NCBI RefSeq assembly: GCF_900167085.1
Contig: NZ_FUXA01000012.1
Coordinates: 16,677 to 80,676, forward strand
DNA: 64,000 nucleotides
Reading direction: 5' to 3'
DNA from: Eubacterium ruminantium
GTDB taxonomy: Bacteria > Bacillota > Clostridia > Lachnospirales > Lachnospiraceae
Each line of letters opens with the position of its first letter. Within the stretch, counting starts at the first letter, position 1. The notes below the pieces were generated by a model. The model searched no databases and was not told where the DNA came from. It worked only from the letters and a program-made list of their open reading frames with translations. Position numbers and translations under genes: made by a program. This document shows, in pieces, positions 63,621 to 64,000 of the stretch.

Positions 63621-63899
63621 TTAATAAATACAATCTTCCTCAATCACCTGAAAATCCAGATAATCAAAATCGATGGACTCGACAAAACTATCCGAAGTAA
63701 ATCTGGTGCGGGAAAGTTTGATGAAATCATTTTGATTGGCCTTAAGCCAGATTGGTCTGGAAAGATCGAATTCGTAGCAGATCTCGTCCAGTGCTTTATA
63801 AACTTTTTTTGTTCTTGAAAGGGTTGGATCATCAATGACCACAACAGTGTCCTTGATCATATGATTATCCTTAAAAAGCTTTCCCCAAATTCTGAACAT
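63621..63899 (-). CDS. Small conserved-looking protein of unknown function
   Basis: The 92-residue protein starts at ATG 63899, six bases after GGGAGGACGACC; the open frame reaches 63968 but has no other ribosome binding site. It is acidic, rich in Phe/Tyr/Asp (YEFDLSRPIWLKANQNDFIK, SIDFDYLDFQVIEED), with no signal or membrane helix. It has the look of a small cytoplasmic protein found in related Lachnospiraceae, but I cannot name a family. It heads the minus-strand ABC operon. Confidence 0.75.
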   Translation of the reverse strand: MFRIWGKLFKDNHMIKDTVVVIDDPTLSRTKKVYKALDEICYEFDLSRPIWLKANQNDFIKLSRTRFTSDSFVESIDFDYLDFQVIEEDCIY

Positions 63900-64000
63900 G
63901 GTCGTCCTCCCATTCACGGCGGTTTCTCTGATCCGACAAAAATCCACCGCTGAAAAATCTGTATTCATTTTATTAAATAATTACGATATATGCAAGAAAA

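Overview
The window is about 64 kb of an AT-rich, low-GC Gram-positive anaerobe. Ribosomal and RNA polymerase genes, an L10 leader, an Rnf complex, a group B-like [FeFe]-hydrogenase, an indolepyruvate:ferredoxin oxidoreductase, strong AGGAGG ribosome binding sites and near-consensus TTGACA/TATAAT promoters with 17-base spacers all fit a Clostridia member. Heavy CTT leucine use and protein style suggest Lachnospiraceae, perhaps Butyrivibrio or a relative; this is inference, since there is no 16S gene in the window. I see no tRNA or rRNA gene, insertion sequence, prophage or CRISPR array. The window looks like ordinary chromosome with several unusual gene architectures.

Layout. 1-3.8 kb: the end of a Q/N-repeat protein, an SH3/SleB-type wall hydrolase and a lipoprotein on the minus strand. 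4.0-7.6 kb: argC-argJ-argB. 7.8-9.2 kb: a ComEA-like lipoprotein and an OmpR-type response regulator without a kinase. 9.3-15.1 kb: a hydrolase-like/methyltransferase fusion, then iorA-iorB-acyl-CoA ligase. 15.3-15.4 kb: a candidate small RNA. 15.6-21.7 kb: NatA, a NatB-CPBP fusion, a GH25 lysozyme and a MurT-GatD fusion. 21.7-25.4 kb: a GH13 glycosidase (minus), a CorA transporter and a Q/N-repeat membrane protein. 25.4-43.4 kb: L10 leader-rplJ-rplL, an ABC uptake operon, a [FeFe]-hydrogenase, rpoB-rpoC, rpsL-rpsG-fusA and tuf. 43.5-51.7 kb: an OatA-like protein, a VWA-like/MoxR/LRR gene set, proC and a permease. 51.9-59.6 kb: apbE, a NusG-II protein, a Gx transporter and rnfC-(D+G)-E-A-B. 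59.6-64 kb: nrdR, a YigZ-family gene and a minus-strand ABC export operon led by a small unknown gene.

How it works together. The energy genes form a coherent set: IorAB and hydrogenase exchange electrons with ferredoxin, Rnf couples ferredoxin:NAD+ oxidoreduction to ion movement, and ApbE can attach FMN to the RnfD and RnfG parts. The envelope genes (SleB-like hydrolase, GH25, MurT-GatD, OatA-like) act on peptidoglycan.

The most unusual signals are these. (1) Three enzyme-like domains appear to have lost catalytic residues: the GatD half of the MurT-GatD fusion (Cys to Ser, His to Val), both halves of the OatA-like protein, and the alpha/beta-hydrolase half of the methyltransferase fusion. 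(2) A 12-bp repeat tract behind the VWA-like gene reads in frame as YNNQ-type repeats interrupted only by TAG codons where CAG is expected, plus one 1-base slip. (3) There is an unassigned, independently promoted and terminated small RNA candidate at about 15.33-15.44 kb.
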